From positions 1 to 51,807 of the forward strand of contig JAAYVD010000148.1 of assembly GCA_012517355.1 (NCBI GenBank): a stretch of 51,807 bases of DNA, in the 5' to 3' direction. The DNA is from Candidatus Rifleibacteriota bacterium (lineage in GTDB: Bacteria > Muiribacteriota > Ozemobacteria > Ozemobacterales > Ozemobacteraceae). This document shows positions 10,186 to 19,132 of the stretch, one piece after another. Position numbers and translations under genes: made by a program. Within the stretch, counting starts at the first letter, position 1, and the number at the start of each line of letters is the position of its first letter. The notes beneath the pieces are model-generated. The model was not told the DNA's origin, did not search any database, and saw nothing but the letters and a program-made list of their open reading frames with translations.

Positions 10186-10272
10186 CCGACCGGCACGGTG
10201 TCGGAAGGGCTTCCCCCGTGCCGCCACCGGTGGCCGAGGGAAAAACCCGTTCTCCGGGCGGCAGCAGGATCA
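10186..10272 (+). repeat. Degenerate REP-like repeat copy
   Basis: Recognisable by CGACCGGCACGGTGTCGGAAGGGCTT..CCCGTGCCGCCACCGGTGGC. The second hairpin is lost. It lies between aspS and the first phosphatase gene. Confidence 0.6.
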
Positions 10273-10351
10273 TCGGGAAGCCCCGATCCGTCGGGGGGAC
10301 CCCCCGTGGCCGCCCCAGGCCTGGGCCACCCGGCCCACGCCGCCCGGCCGG

Positions 10352-12136
10352 TCACGCCTTCTTCTCGGGCAGGACGATCTTCAGGTGCAGCTCGTCGAGC
10401 TGCTTCTGGGTCACCTCGCAGGGGGCGCCCATCAGCAGGTCCTGGGCGTTCTGGTTCATCGGGAAGGCGATGACCTCGCGGATGTTGCGCTCGTCGGCCA
10501 GCAGCATGACGATGCGGTCGATGCCGGGCGCGATGCCGCCGTGGGGCGGGGCGCCGAACTTGAAGGCGCGGATCATGCCGCCGAACCGGGCGTCGACCTC
10601 TTCCTGGCTGTAGCCGGCGATGGCGAACGCCTTGTACATGATGTCGGGGCGGTGGTTGCGGATGGCCCCCGAACTGAGTTCGACGCCGTTGCAGACGAGG
10701 TCGTACTGGTAGGCCTTGATGGTCAGCGGGTCCTGCGTCAGCAGGGCCTCGAGGCCCCCCTGCGGCATCGAGAAGGGATTGTGGCTGAAGATGGTCTGGC
10801 CGGTCTCGGGGTCCTTTTCATACATGGGGAAGTCGGTGATCCAGCACAGCTTGAACACATTCTTCGCGCGCAGGTCGAGCAGGTCGGCGAGCCGGACGCG
10901 GACCTTGCCGAGCAGTACCGAGGCCTGCACGGGCACCGGCTCGGCGATGAACAGCAGGGCGCTGCCGGCGGGGGCCTGCAGTTTCGCCTGGAGTTCGTCC
11001 TTCATGGCGGGCGGCAGCGGCTTGGCGAGGGTGCCCTTGGGATCGGCGCCGGCGGGGAAGATCAGCGTGGCCAGGCCCTTGGCGCCCTGCTCCTTGGCGA
11101 AAGCCTCCAGGTCGTCGAAGAACTTGCGCGACTTGTCGGCGGCGCCGGGCACGCACAGGGCCCGCACCGCACCGCCCGCCTCGACCACGCCGCGGAAGGC
11201 CCTGAACTCGCCGCGGGCGAAGATGTCCGAAACGTCCTCGATCTCGAGGCCGAAGCGCAGGTCGGGCTTGTCGCTGCCGTAGCGGCGCATGGCGTCGTCG
11301 AACTTCAGCCGCACGAACGGGGTGGGGGAGACCTCGGCCTTGCTGAACTCGGTGAACACGCCGTGGATGACCCGTTCGACGGTGGCGAAGACGTCGTCCT
11401 GGGTGACGAACGACATCTCCAGGTCGAGCTGGTAGAACTCGCCCGGCGAGCGGTCGGCGCGGGCGTCCTCGTCGCGGAAGCAGGGGGCGATCTGGAAATA
11501 CCGGTCGAAGCCCGAGACCATCAGCAGCTGCTTGAACTGCTGCGGGGCCTGCGGCAGGGCGTAGAACTTCCCCGGGTAGAGGCGGCTCGGCACGAGATAG
11601 TCGCGGGCCCCCTCGGGAGAGCTGCTGGTCAGGATCGGCGTCTGGAACTCGTTGAACCCCTCGGCGATCATGCGGCGCCGGATGCTGGCGATGACGCGCG
11701 ACCGCAGCAGGATGTTCTCGTGCAGCTTGTGGGTGCGCAGGTCGAGGAACCGGAAGGTCAGCCGCGTCGCTTCGGGAGTCGTGCCGTCTTCGTGGAGCGG
11801 GAAGGGAAGCACCTCGGCCGGCCCCTGCAGGGTGACCTGGGCGGCCTCGACCTCGATCTCGCCGGTGGACATCTTCGGGTTCACGTTCCCCTCGCCGCGG
11901 TGCCGAACCACCCCCTCGACGGTGACCACCGACTCGAGCCGGATGGGCTCGAACGCCTGGTGGGAGGCCGATCCCGGCGGCACCAGGACCTGCGTCAGGC
12001 CGTAGTTGTCGCGCAGGGTGACGAACAGGACCCCGCCCAGGTCGCGCTTGTGCTGGACCCAGCCGGAAACCCGGACGGTCTGGCCGACGTGGGAACCGCG
12101 CAGTTCCCCGCAGTGGTGGGTGCGATACTGATGCAT
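10352..12136 (-). CDS. aspS: Aspartyl-tRNA synthetase
   Basis: Charges tRNA-Asp in the cytoplasm. The N-terminal OB fold reads [19 protein letters not shown], followed by class II motif 1/2 sequences ([37 protein letters not shown]), a bacterial GAD insertion in the middle, and motif 3 [12 protein letters not shown] near the C-terminus. Length of 594 residues is normal for bacterial AspRS. The stretch KRDLGG carries Leu where many non-discriminating enzymes have His, which hints at a tRNA-Asp-specific enzyme; this is suggestive only. The ATG at 12136 is chosen because the protein then begins [20 protein letters not shown] lies upstream. Longer in-frame starts would add non-homologous sequence. 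Confidence 0.97.
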   Translation of the reverse strand: MHQYRTHHCGELRGSHVGQTVRVSGWVQHKRDLGGVLFVTLRDNYGLTQVLVPPGSASHQAFEPIRLESVVTVEGVVRHRGEGNVNPKMSTGEIEVEAAQVTLQGPAEVLPFPLHEDGTTPEATRLTFRFLDLRTHKLHENILLRSRVIASIRRRMIAEGFNEFQTPILTSSSPEGARDYLVPSRLYPGKFYALPQAPQQFKQLLMVSGFDRYFQIAPCFRDEDARADRSPGEFYQLDLEMSFVTQDDVFATVERVIHGVFTEFSKAEVSPTPFVRLKFDDAMRRYGSDKPDLRFGLEIEDVSDIFARGEFRAFRGVVEAGGAVRALCVPGAADKSRKFFDDLEAFAKEQGAKGLATLIFPAGADPKGTLAKPLPPAMKDELQAKLQAPAGSALLFIAEPVPVQASVLLGKVRVRLADLLDLRAKNVFKLCWITDFPMYEKDPETGQTIFSHNPFSMPQGGLEALLTQDPLTIKAYQYDLVCNGVELSSGAIRNHRPDIMYKAFAIAGYSQEEVDARFGGMIRAFKFGAPPHGGIAPGIDRIVMLLADERNIREVIAFPMNQNAQDLLMGAPCEVTQKQLDELHLKIVLPEKKA

Positions 12137-12266
12137 GGATGACCCTTTCTCGATCTCGAAGTGGCAACGCGGCGCCGGGGCGCGGGGCAAGTGTACCGCA
12201 CCGGGCCGGCGATTGGCAAGCTTTCCCCCGTCCGAAAGTCCTGTCCTGATGGGGGTCGGAGCAGGA

Positions 12267-12509
12267 TCATCCACGGTTGGACGAAACCGGAGGCGAAGGA
12301 GGCTTCGGCTTTCCGGGTGGCGACAGGGGGAAGGGGAACGGGATGTCCTGGACCTCCGCCCGTCCGGGCCGCTCGGCGTCGCCGATGCCGCCGAACACGT
12401 CGATCCGGTCATTCGTCCTCCCCTCGTGGAGAGTGATGCGCAACCGAAGGGCTGACCCGCAGATCCCGAGGTTCTCTTCGAGCACCCCGTCGCGTTCCGA
12501 AACCGGCAT
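12267..12509 (-). pseudogene. Possible small coding remnant upstream of aspS
   Basis: An 80-codon minus-strand frame with high third-position GC in its central part reads like real protein ([16 protein letters not shown]..., then [19 protein letters not shown]) before a proline-rich end. There is no Shine-Dalgarno site at its ATG and I do not recognise a family. It could be the tail of a decayed secreted or structural protein gene, or chance. Reported only because the codon pattern differs from the surrounding intergenic sequence. Confidence 0.25.
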
Positions 12510-12599
12510 CGAAGCCGAAGGCGCCGGGTCGGGGAATGGCCGTACCCGCTCCGTCAGGAGCCTTGGTCCCGCCAGAGGCCTTTGGCCACTCTTCGGGAG

Positions 12600-12605
12600 T
12601 ATAAT
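12600..12605 (+). promoter_or_regulatory. Putative -10 box for the phosphodiesterase gene
   Basis: Perfect TATAAT about 45 bases before the ATG at 12651. No good -35 hexamer is present at 16-18 bp, so the promoter may need an activator or may be coincidental. Confidence 0.4.
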
Positions 12606-12650
12606 GGGGGAAGACCCTCAGGTCAGAACACCCCGATCGAGGTGAACGCC

Positions 12651-13790
12651 ATGATCGCCACAACCCGAAGGTTCCGCCTGCTCGTCCTGGTCCTCGTGAC
12701 CCTGGCACTGGCCCCTGGCCTCGCCGGGTTCTGGGCGGCCCGGGCCGCCACCGGGTCCTCGCCCTTCGGCGAGGGAGACCTTGCGCCAGCCCCTCTTCGG
12801 GAAGGCAACGGTGGAGAGGACGCCGGGGCGGTCGCTCCCGCGCCGCCGGTGGTCCGACTGGCCAGCGGCCCGCCGCCGGGGTTCCTGGTCATCGGCCACA
12901 TGGGGGCCCCCAACGAGGAGGTCGAGAACACCATCCCCTCTTTCCAGAAAGCCCTCGACCTGGGGGCCAACGCCATCGAGACCGACCTGTGCCTGACGAA
13001 GGACGGCGTGGTCGTCCACTGGCACGACTGGAGCCCCAACGACCTCATCGCCAAGTTCCGCCAGTTGGGCCAGCAGGGGCTGAAATACCGGCCCTACAAC
13101 CCCAACCTGCTCTCGAAGTGGCGCCGGAAGGTCTGCCAGTTGACGCTGGCCGAACTGCGGAAACACTACGGCTACACGCGGCGCGGCAACCCCCTCGGCA
13201 CCTCGTCCCGCAGCGCGACCCCCATCAACACCCTGGCCGAGGTCGCCGCCTGGGCCCGCCAGGAGCCTCGCCTGCAGAAGATCTTCCTCGACGTGAAGAT
13301 CCCCAAGGACGGCGAACGGTTCGTGGCGCCGCTGATGCGCAGCGCCCTGGCCATCCTGCGCCGGAACGGCCTCGAGGAAAAGACCATCTTCATGGTCGCC
13401 AACGAGAACATCGCCCGCCTGGTGCAGGCCGCGCTGGCCGGTTCTTCCGCCGGGCTGACCTTCGACCGTGAGCTGGTGCCCGGCATCATCATCCATCCGG
13501 GCAAGTTCTCGGCGGTGAAGAACGCCCTGGCGCTGCAGGTGCCCTACGCCTCGGTGGGCAAGCCGGTGGCCACCCTGCTGGGCTGGACGATCTACCGCAG
13601 GATCGTCGCCAACGACCTGCAGGCCCTCGCCGCCCACAACGCCCGCCGGCCGGCCGTTCCCCTGCGCGGCTACTTTCCCTGGACGATCGACGATCCGACC
13701 GAGATGAAGACATTGATCGAGATGGGCGTCCACGGCATCATCACCAACCACCCCGAGCGCCTGCACGCCCTGGTGGCCCAGGAGCCTTGA
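12651..13790 (+). CDS. Secreted glycerophosphodiester phosphodiesterase family protein
   Basis: Expected to hydrolyse glycerophosphodiesters to glycerol-3-phosphate and an alcohol outside the cytoplasm. ATG at 12651 has GAGGTG upstream and starts a signal peptide (RRFRLLVLVLVTLALAPGLAG, cleavage near ARAA). A low-complexity linker of about 40 residues leads to the GDPD domain: IGHMGAPNEEVENTIPSF, GANAIETDLCLTKDGVVVHWHD, IFLDVKIPK and a C-terminal GVHGIITNHPERL. The family motif is normally HRG...ENT; here the Arg is Met (GHMG), while the later E-x-D and HD residues are present. Length 379 residues is larger than simple GDPDs because of the linker and an insert around residues 130-190. It converges on the hydrogenase gene with a perfect palindrome between them. 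Confidence 0.85.
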   Translation: MIATTRRFRLLVLVLVTLALAPGLAGFWAARAATGSSPFGEGDLAPAPLREGNGGEDAGAVAPAPPVVRLASGPPPGFLVIGHMGAPNEEVENTIPSFQKALDLGANAIETDLCLTKDGVVVHWHDWSPNDLIAKFRQLGQQGLKYRPYNPNLLSKWRRKVCQLTLAELRKHYGYTRRGNPLGTSSRSATPINTLAEVAAWARQEPRLQKIFLDVKIPKDGERFVAPLMRSALAILRRNGLEEKTIFMVANENIARLVQAALAGSSAGLTFDRELVPGIIIHPGKFSAVKNALALQVPYASVGKPVATLLGWTIYRRIVANDLQALAAHNARRPAVPLRGYFPWTIDDPTEMKTLIEMGVHGIITNHPERLHALVAQEP

Positions 13791-13816
13791 CCCAGGCCAG
13801 ACCGTTTTCCGGCAAA

Positions 13817-13836
13817 CGACCGTTGGCCAACGGTCG
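13817..13836. terminator. Palindrome between convergent genes
   Basis: Perfect 20-nt palindrome CGACCGTTGG/CCAACGGTCG between the stops of the convergent phosphodiesterase and hydrogenase genes. No T tract follows on either strand, so it is at best a weak bidirectional terminator or mRNA-end hairpin. Confidence 0.4.
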
Positions 13837-13848
13837 ATAGGCCCACTC

Positions 13849-15294
13849 TCAGGCCGGGGGAGTGGCCTTGACCAGCGCCTTGATCTTCGCGGCGGTGACC
13901 TTGGGGTTGCCGACAACGTTGGCCCCGCCCACGCAGCCGCCCACGCAGGCCATCACCTCGACGAGCGTGCCCGGGCAGGTCGCGGTGGCGGCGAACTGCT
14001 CCAGCTGTTTCACCGAGGCCCGGGTCAGGCCGTCGATGCAGACCGGCTGCACGCCCGCCTCGGGGCCGGCCTGGGCCTGGATGGCGGCCGCCACCCCGCC
14101 CGTCACCGGGAACCCCCGGCCACCGGCCAGGCCCGAGCGGGCGGGAACGTAGGGTTCCGTCTTCGCGGGGTCGATGTCACGCGCGGAGAAGAGGGCGGCC
14201 AGTTCCTCGAACGAGAGGTAGTGATCGACGATCGGGTCGTCGAGGATCTCCCGGCGCTTGCCGACGCACGGCCCCACGAAGACCACCAGCGCCTCGGGGT
14301 CGCTTTCCCGTACCAGCCGGGCGGTGAAGTGCATGGGGGTGTTGGCCTCGGACCGGAACCGCTTCATGGCCGGCAGGTGCTTTTCCACCAGCTGGTTGTA
14401 GGACGGGCAGCACGAGGTGGTCATGAACGGCTCGCCCCGTTCGCGGCGTTCCCGGAACTCCTGGGCCTCCTGCACGGCGGCGACGTCGGCACCCCGGGCC
14501 ACCTCGATGACGTCGGCGAAGCCAAGGCTGTTGATGGCCGCCATGAGGCGGGGAAGGTCGCCTGGGAACTGGCCGACGATGGCGGGGGCCACCATGGCCA
14601 CGATCCGTTTTCCGCTCTGGAGCAGGCGGAGGATGTCGATCAGGTGCGAGACGTCCATGACCGCGCCGAAGGGGCACCCGTCGACGCAGTTGCCGCAGAA
14701 CACGCACTTGCCGAAATCGATGTCCTGGAAGCCTTCGGCGTCGCGCGTGATCGCCCCGACCGGGCAGGACTCCTCGCAGGGGATGGGCACGTAGACGATG
14801 GCGTGATAGGGGCAGACCTTCTGGCAGATGCCACAGTTGACGCACTTCGTGTGGTCGATGTGGGCGCGTTCGCGGAAAAACTCGATGGCGTGCTTCGGGC
14901 AGTTGGCCGAGCAGGGGCGGGCCACGCATTTCCGGCAGACGTCGGTCACCTGGTACTGCACCTGGACGCAGGAACTGCACGCCTCGTCGATGACGGTCAG
15001 CACCTCGCCGGGGGGTTCGGTGCGGGCCAGGGCCTGGCGGGCGAAGCCGGCCAGGCCGCCGGCGTCGAGATCGTCGCGGGCCCCCTCCACGCGGATGCCG
15101 AGGATCGCCAGCAGCCGGTTCCGGACGACCGCCCGGTCCTTGTGGATGCAGCATCGATAGGAGGTTCCCTGGCGGGGAACCGCCTCGATGGGGATCCGGT
15201 CGATCTTCTCGACCAGGGTGCCGGCGTCGAACAGCCGGATGACGCGGGTCATCAGGTCGCGCACGATGAGCGAGGCGTTGTTCTCACAGTACAT
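13849..15294 (-). CDS. Monomeric [FeFe] hydrogenase, group-B-like
   Basis: Proton/H2 oxidoreductase with an H-cluster, consistent with fermentative hydrogen metabolism with ferredoxin as likely partner. The first third has Cys-rich cluster-binding motifs (CSSCVQVQYQVTDVCRKC...CSANCPKHAI), then two 4Fe-4S ferredoxin motifs (CVNCGICQKVCPYHAI and CVFCGNCVDGCPFGAV). The H-cluster domain has L1 TSCCPSY (about 291-297), L2 VGPCVGKRRE (about 340) and L3 ACVGGCVGGANVVGNPK (about 449). The L2 motif has GPC rather than MPC and GKR in place of the common AKK. Together with the N-terminal Cys pattern this matches the monomeric B-type family (TIGR04105-like) rather than classical group A. ATG at 15294 follows AGGAGG. 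No maturases HydE/F/G lie in the window. Confidence 0.88.
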   Translation of the reverse strand: MYCENNASLIVRDLMTRVIRLFDAGTLVEKIDRIPIEAVPRQGTSYRCCIHKDRAVVRNRLLAILGIRVEGARDDLDAGGLAGFARQALARTEPPGEVLTVIDEACSSCVQVQYQVTDVCRKCVARPCSANCPKHAIEFFRERAHIDHTKCVNCGICQKVCPYHAIVYVPIPCEESCPVGAITRDAEGFQDIDFGKCVFCGNCVDGCPFGAVMDVSHLIDILRLLQSGKRIVAMVAPAIVGQFPGDLPRLMAAINSLGFADVIEVARGADVAAVQEAQEFRERRERGEPFMTTSCCPSYNQLVEKHLPAMKRFRSEANTPMHFTARLVRESDPEALVVFVGPCVGKRREILDDPIVDHYLSFEELAALFSARDIDPAKTEPYVPARSGLAGGRGFPVTGGVAAAIQAQAGPEAGVQPVCIDGLTRASVKQLEQFAATATCPGTLVEVMACVGGCVGGANVVGNPKVTAAKIKALVKATPPA

Positions 15295-15440
15295 CCGATC
15301 CTCCTGAGGGCGGGAGCCGCCCCGCCGTGGTCTGTCGTCAGCAGCATAGCCCGCGGGAACCGAGCGCGCAAGCGGGTGGAGGAAACCCCCGGCGCTTGCC
15401 AGTCCGCGGGGCATGGGATACCATGGCCCCTCGGAGACAC

Positions 15441-17675
15441 ATGACGCCAGAGCTTCCGAGAGAGTCCAGCGAGCCCGCCCCGCCCGGCGGCCCCACTCCG
15501 GGAGGGACCACCGCGCCGGCCGGTTCCGGACCGGCGGGCCCCGACGGGAAGGGCCCTTCCGACCCGGCCGGGGCGGTCGAGACGGTCGCCCCGGTCACGC
15601 CCGCTTTGGAGGCGGAGACCGCCGTCCCGCCGGCCGCGCGACGGATCCCGCTGCGTCACCGCATCCAGGTCAAGTTCTGGGCCGGCATCTTCCTCGTCTC
15701 GATTGTTCCCCTCGCCGTCCTGGGGGTCTACTCGTTCGGCATCCTGACCCGCATCACGCGCGACCTGCTGATCAAGAGCAACCTGCAGGCGGTGCAGCAG
15801 GTCAAGACGGCGGTCGATCAGGAGGTCAACCTCTACATCAACCTGATCTCCTTCCTGCAGGGCGACCGGCGCCTGGCCGACCCGGCCGCCCCCGCCGCCG
15901 CCGAAGCCCTTCGCCAGATGCACATCGGCTACGAGTTCATCGAGCGGATCGTCCTCTGCGCCTCGGACGGCGCCCTGCTCGCCCACTCGGCCAAGACGCC
16001 CGGGGAGATCACCGCCCTGACCGCCCTCGAGCAGGCCGCCCGGCAAGCCCCGGCCGCTCTCACCTTCGGCGCCGGCCGGTTCCTCATCAGGGCGCCGGTG
16101 GGGGATCGGCCAGGCGCGCCGTCCCTGGTGGCCACCATCTCCTTCCACAAGCTGCGCAAGACCCTCGAGGGCATGGCCTTCGGCACCTCCTTCCGGTTCT
16201 TCCTGGTCACCCGCGACGGCATCAACATCCTCGAGCAGCCGGGGTTTCCGGCCGGCCTCGTCCGCCAGCTGCTGGAGCGGCCGTTCGGCGGCTACGACAT
16301 CGGCGCGGCCGGGAACGGGGCCCCGACCCAGGTGGCGGTCATCCTGCCCATCCTGCCGTTCGGCCTGCGGCTGATCGTCATGCAGGACGCCGGCGAGGTC
16401 TACGCGGCGGTGGGCACCATCAAGCGCAACATCTACCTGGTCATCCTCGTCGTCATGGTCATCGCCTTCCTGGTCGGGACCGCCTTCAGCTTCCGCATCA
16501 CCAGCCCGATCATCGCCATCGCCGACAAGGCGAACCAGATCTCGGGCGGCAACCTCGCCGTCAACATCATCTCCGACCGGCGCGACGAGATCGGTTTTCT
16601 GGCCACCTGCTTCAACCACATGACCAGCCGGGTACGCCGCAAGGTCTTCGAGCTGAGCGCCCTGTTCCGCATCTCGCAGATCGTCAACCAGGCCGCCAGC
16701 TACCAGAAGGCCCTCGACGACACCATGACCTACATCGTCACCGCCTTCCTCGCCCAGCGCGGTTCCATCCAGCTCGTGGCCGAGCCGGGCGACCACCTCC
16801 AGCTCCGCAGCGTCCGGTTCTTCGGGGGCCTCAACCCGACCGGCGAGGAACCGCGCGAACGCATCGCCCTTCGCCTCACCGAGGGCATCGCCGGCCTCGC
16901 CATGTCCACCGGCCGACCGGTGCTGTGCGAGGACTGCCGGGCCGACCCGCGGTTCAAACCCTACCCCGCCGATCTCGCCGACCTCACCCCCCACCGCCTC
17001 CTGTCGGTGCCTCTCGTCGTGCAGGGCAAGGCGGTCGGGGTCATCAACCTGGCCGACCGCGCCAACAACCAGCCCTTCACCGACGAGGACCAGGAGGTCC
17101 TGCTGGCCATCGCCACCCAGGTGGCCATGTCGATCGACAACGCCAAACTGCACGAGCTGGCCATCACCGACGGACTGACCCAGCTGTTCATCCACCGGTT
17201 CTTCCAGCTCAAGCTCGACGACGAACTGAAGCGGGCGCGGCGCTACGGGGAGCCCCTGGCTCTGATCCTGTTCGACATCGACCACTTCAAGAAGTTCAAC
17301 GACACCTGGGGACACCAGCTCGGCGACCAGGTCCTGCGCGAGACCGCCCGGCTGCTGCGCAACGCGGTGCGCGCCTCCGACATCCCCTGCCGCTACGGCG
17401 GCGAGGAGTTCACCGTCATCCTGCCGCACACCACCGCCGAACAGGCCTACATCTTCGCCGAGCGGTTCCGGCAGAAGGTGGCCAACCACCCGATCGGCAC
17501 CGGGGGCGACGCCGAGGTCAAAATCACCATCAGCATCGGCATCGCCGAGTTCCCCGCCATGGCCGCCGACAAGGTGGGCCTCATCCGCAAGGCCGATATC
17601 GCGCTCTACCACTGCAAGGAAAAGGGCCGGAACTGCACGAGCCTGTACCTGGAGGGCATGGGTGACAAGACCTAG
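15441..17675 (+). CDS. Membrane diguanylate cyclase (Cache-like sensor, HAMP, GAF, GGDEF)
   Basis: Makes cyclic di-GMP from two GTP. Order: proline/glycine-rich cytoplasmic start (1-65), membrane segment (about 78-101), extracytoplasmic Cache-like sensor, membrane segment (about 330-353), HAMP, GAF (about 407-570) and GGDEF. The active-site loop is YGGEEF (about 652-657), and RASD lies five residues before it, the expected inhibitory I-site, so the enzyme looks active and feedback-inhibited. The upstream DHFKKFNDTWGHQLGD motif is intact. Start chosen at ATG 15441 (GGAGA just upstream); ATG 15423 is the alternative. It is divergent from the hydrogenase gene. Four copies of the REP-like repeat follow immediately downstream. 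Confidence 0.9.
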   Translation: MTPELPRESSEPAPPGGPTPGGTTAPAGSGPAGPDGKGPSDPAGAVETVAPVTPALEAETAVPPAARRIPLRHRIQVKFWAGIFLVSIVPLAVLGVYSFGILTRITRDLLIKSNLQAVQQVKTAVDQEVNLYINLISFLQGDRRLADPAAPAAAEALRQMHIGYEFIERIVLCASDGALLAHSAKTPGEITALTALEQAARQAPAALTFGAGRFLIRAPVGDRPGAPSLVATISFHKLRKTLEGMAFGTSFRFFLVTRDGINILEQPGFPAGLVRQLLERPFGGYDIGAAGNGAPTQVAVILPILPFGLRLIVMQDAGEVYAAVGTIKRNIYLVILVVMVIAFLVGTAFSFRITSPIIAIADKANQISGGNLAVNIISDRRDEIGFLATCFNHMTSRVRRKVFELSALFRISQIVNQAASYQKALDDTMTYIVTAFLAQRGSIQLVAEPGDHLQLRSVRFFGGLNPTGEEPRERIALRLTEGIAGLAMSTGRPVLCEDCRADPRFKPYPADLADLTPHRLLSVPLVVQGKAVGVINLADRANNQPFTDEDQEVLLAIATQVAMSIDNAKLHELAITDGLTQLFIHRFFQLKLDDELKRARRYGEPLALILFDIDHFKKFNDTWGHQLGDQVLRETARLLRNAVRASDIPCRYGGEEFTVILPHTTAEQAYIFAERFRQKVANHPIGTGGDAEVKITISIGIAEFPAMAADKVGLIRKADIALYHCKEKGRNCTSLYLEGMGDKT

Positions 17676-17689
17676 AACCGGCCGGCCAG

Positions 17690-18012
17690 CCGACCGGCAC
17701 GACGTCGAAAGGGCTTCTCCCTTGCCGCCACGGATGGCGGCGCGAAACGGCTGTTTCCCGCACCGCAGGGGGGCCGACCGACAGGACGTCGGAAGTGCCC
17801 CTTTGCCGCCACGGATGGCGGCGCGAAACGCCTGTTTTGCGCCTCGCCAAGGGGCCGACCGGCGCCAACCCGGAAGGGCCGGCCTGCCGCCGGGGAGGGA
17901 AGGACGAAATCGGCGTTTCGCGCCCCACGAAGGGGCCGACCGACCCGATGCCGGCCACATCTCCATGCAACGGCGCCAGGTGGCACGAAACGCCCGTTTC
18001 GCGAAAGCCCGG
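17690..18012 (+). repeat. Tandem array of four REP-like repeat units
   Basis: Four diverged copies of an approximately 80-bp unit lie head to tail (about 17690, 17772, 17852 and 17933). Each has a CCGCCACGG/ATGGCGG hairpin and a GCGAAACG...CGTTTCGC hairpin followed by CAAGGGGCCGACCG-like sequence. The third unit is the most diverged in its first half. The array fills the space between the diguanylate cyclase and the TAXI gene, and its last unit runs into the predicted signal peptide. Units abut without unique spacers, so this is not a CRISPR array. Confidence 0.85.
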
Positions 18013-19008
18013 GGGCCCGGTCTCCCTTTCCTGCTGACCTTCCTGCTGACCCTGACCGCCCTCACGGCCAACGCCGCGGCCGGCCCCGAGGCCACCGGTT
18101 CGTTCGACATCCGGCTCGTCAAGAGGTTCTTCTCGATCGGCACCGGCAGCATCAGCGGCACCTACTACCCGCTGGGCAGCGCCATGTCGCGCCTGTTCAA
18201 CTCGCGACTCGACGGCATCGTGACCATTCCCGAACCGACCCGGGGATCGGTCGAGAACATCGAGTTCCTGCGCGGCGGCGAGATCGCCCTCGGCCTGGTG
18301 CAAAACGACGTGGCCTTCAACGCATACTACGGGAAGGGCTCGTTCGACGGCCGTCCCTGGCCCGGTCTGCGGGTGCTCGCCTCCCTGTATTCCGAGGTCA
18401 TGCACGTGGCGGTGCGCCGGGACGCGGCCATCGCCTCCCTGTCCGATCTCCGCGGGAAGGTGCTGGCCCTCGGGGAGGAGGGCAGCGGCACCGCCCTCAA
18501 CGCCCGGATCATCCTCGAACAGTTGGGGTTGGGGCCGACGGAATTCACCCCGAGCTTTTTGGGCCTGACCAAGGCCCTCGCCGCGCTCGAGGGCGGCTAC
18601 GTCGACGCCGTCTTCTTCACGGGCGGGCTGCCGATCGAGGGGTTCGCCCTCCTCGGCGAGCGCCTGCCTATCCGGCTGCTCGAGTTCCCCCCCGAATTCT
18701 GCCGGCACCTGATCACCGCCTGCCCCTTCCTGGCCGAGGAGGTGATCCCGGCCGGCACCTATCCCGGCCAGGCCGGGCCGGTCGCCACGGTCGGGCTGCG
18801 GGCCCTGCTCTGCACCACCGACGCTTTCGACCCCGCGCTGGCCGAGCGGATGCTGGGCCTGGTCTTCGACCACGCCGGCTACCTGGCCGGCATGAGCCAG
18901 GCCGCCGCCAGCCTGGGCCTCGACACCGCCGTCAAGGGCGTGCCCGCCGAGATGCTCCATCCCGCCGTCCGGTCGTTCCTGGCCGCCCGAGGCATCCGCC
19001 TGCCCTGA
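17965..19008 (+). CDS. TAXI-family TRAP-type solute-binding protein, orphan
   Basis: Predicted periplasmic binding protein of the TRAP-associated extracytoplasmic immunogenic (TAXI) family. After a signal peptide (hydrophobic core LPFLLTFLLTLTALTANA), the mature part starts FFSIGTGSISGTYYPLGSAMSRLFN and continues ARGSVENI-like (TRGSVENIEFLRGGEIALGLVQND), both family hallmarks. No TRAP permease gene lies in the window, so the partner is elsewhere or the protein is a sensor. The start is uncertain: ATG 17965 lacks a Shine-Dalgarno site, and the frame is open back to a GTG at 17662 overlapping the upstream stop, but that stretch is repeat-encoded. Even with the ATG, the n-region (VARNARFAKARG) is repeat sequence. 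Confidence 0.8.
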   Translation: MQRRQVARNARFAKARGPGLPFLLTFLLTLTALTANAAAGPEATGSFDIRLVKRFFSIGTGSISGTYYPLGSAMSRLFNSRLDGIVTIPEPTRGSVENIEFLRGGEIALGLVQNDVAFNAYYGKGSFDGRPWPGLRVLASLYSEVMHVAVRRDAAIASLSDLRGKVLALGEEGSGTALNARIILEQLGLGPTEFTPSFLGLTKALAALEGGYVDAVFFTGGLPIEGFALLGERLPIRLLEFPPEFCRHLITACPFLAEEVIPAGTYPGQAGPVATVGLRALLCTTDAFDPALAERMLGLVFDHAGYLAGMSQAAASLGLDTAVKGVPAEMLHPAVRSFLAARGIRLP

Positions 19009-19011
19009 CCC

Positions 19012-19097
19012 GACTGGCAGGCCATCGGCAGGGCTTCCCCTTTGCCGCCCCGGATGGCGGTGCGAAACGCCCGTTTCGCTCATCGCCAGGGGGCGGG
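19012..19097 (+). repeat. REP-like repeat copy after the TAXI gene
   Basis: Well-preserved copy containing the perfect hairpin GCGAAACGCCCGTTTCGC and a CCGCCCCGGATGGCGG stem. It lies between the stop of the TAXI gene and the convergent cyclase gene. Confidence 0.85.
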
Positions 19098-19132
19098 TCA
19101 CGGATCGAGGCTGGAGGCCGATCGCCCCCCGG

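Larger units (their letters stand above)
12137..12650. other. Intergenic region between aspS and the phosphodiesterase gene
   Basis: About 510 bases separating divergent genes. It holds the aspS Shine-Dalgarno site, the doubtful 80-codon remnant at 12267-12509, and a TATAAT hexamer at 12600-12605 facing the phosphodiesterase gene. No RNA gene or convincing riboswitch fold was seen. Confidence 0.5.

Noticed and set aside
17690-18012. Tandem repeats considered as a CRISPR array
   Set aside because: Units of about 80 bp abut without unique spacers and match dispersed single copies elsewhere, so they are a palindromic interspersed repeat.
15252-18161. 969-codon minus-strand frame opposite the diguanylate cyclase
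   Set aside because: It overlaps a clear GAF-GGDEF gene and the repeat array; the translation is low-complexity and lacks motifs.
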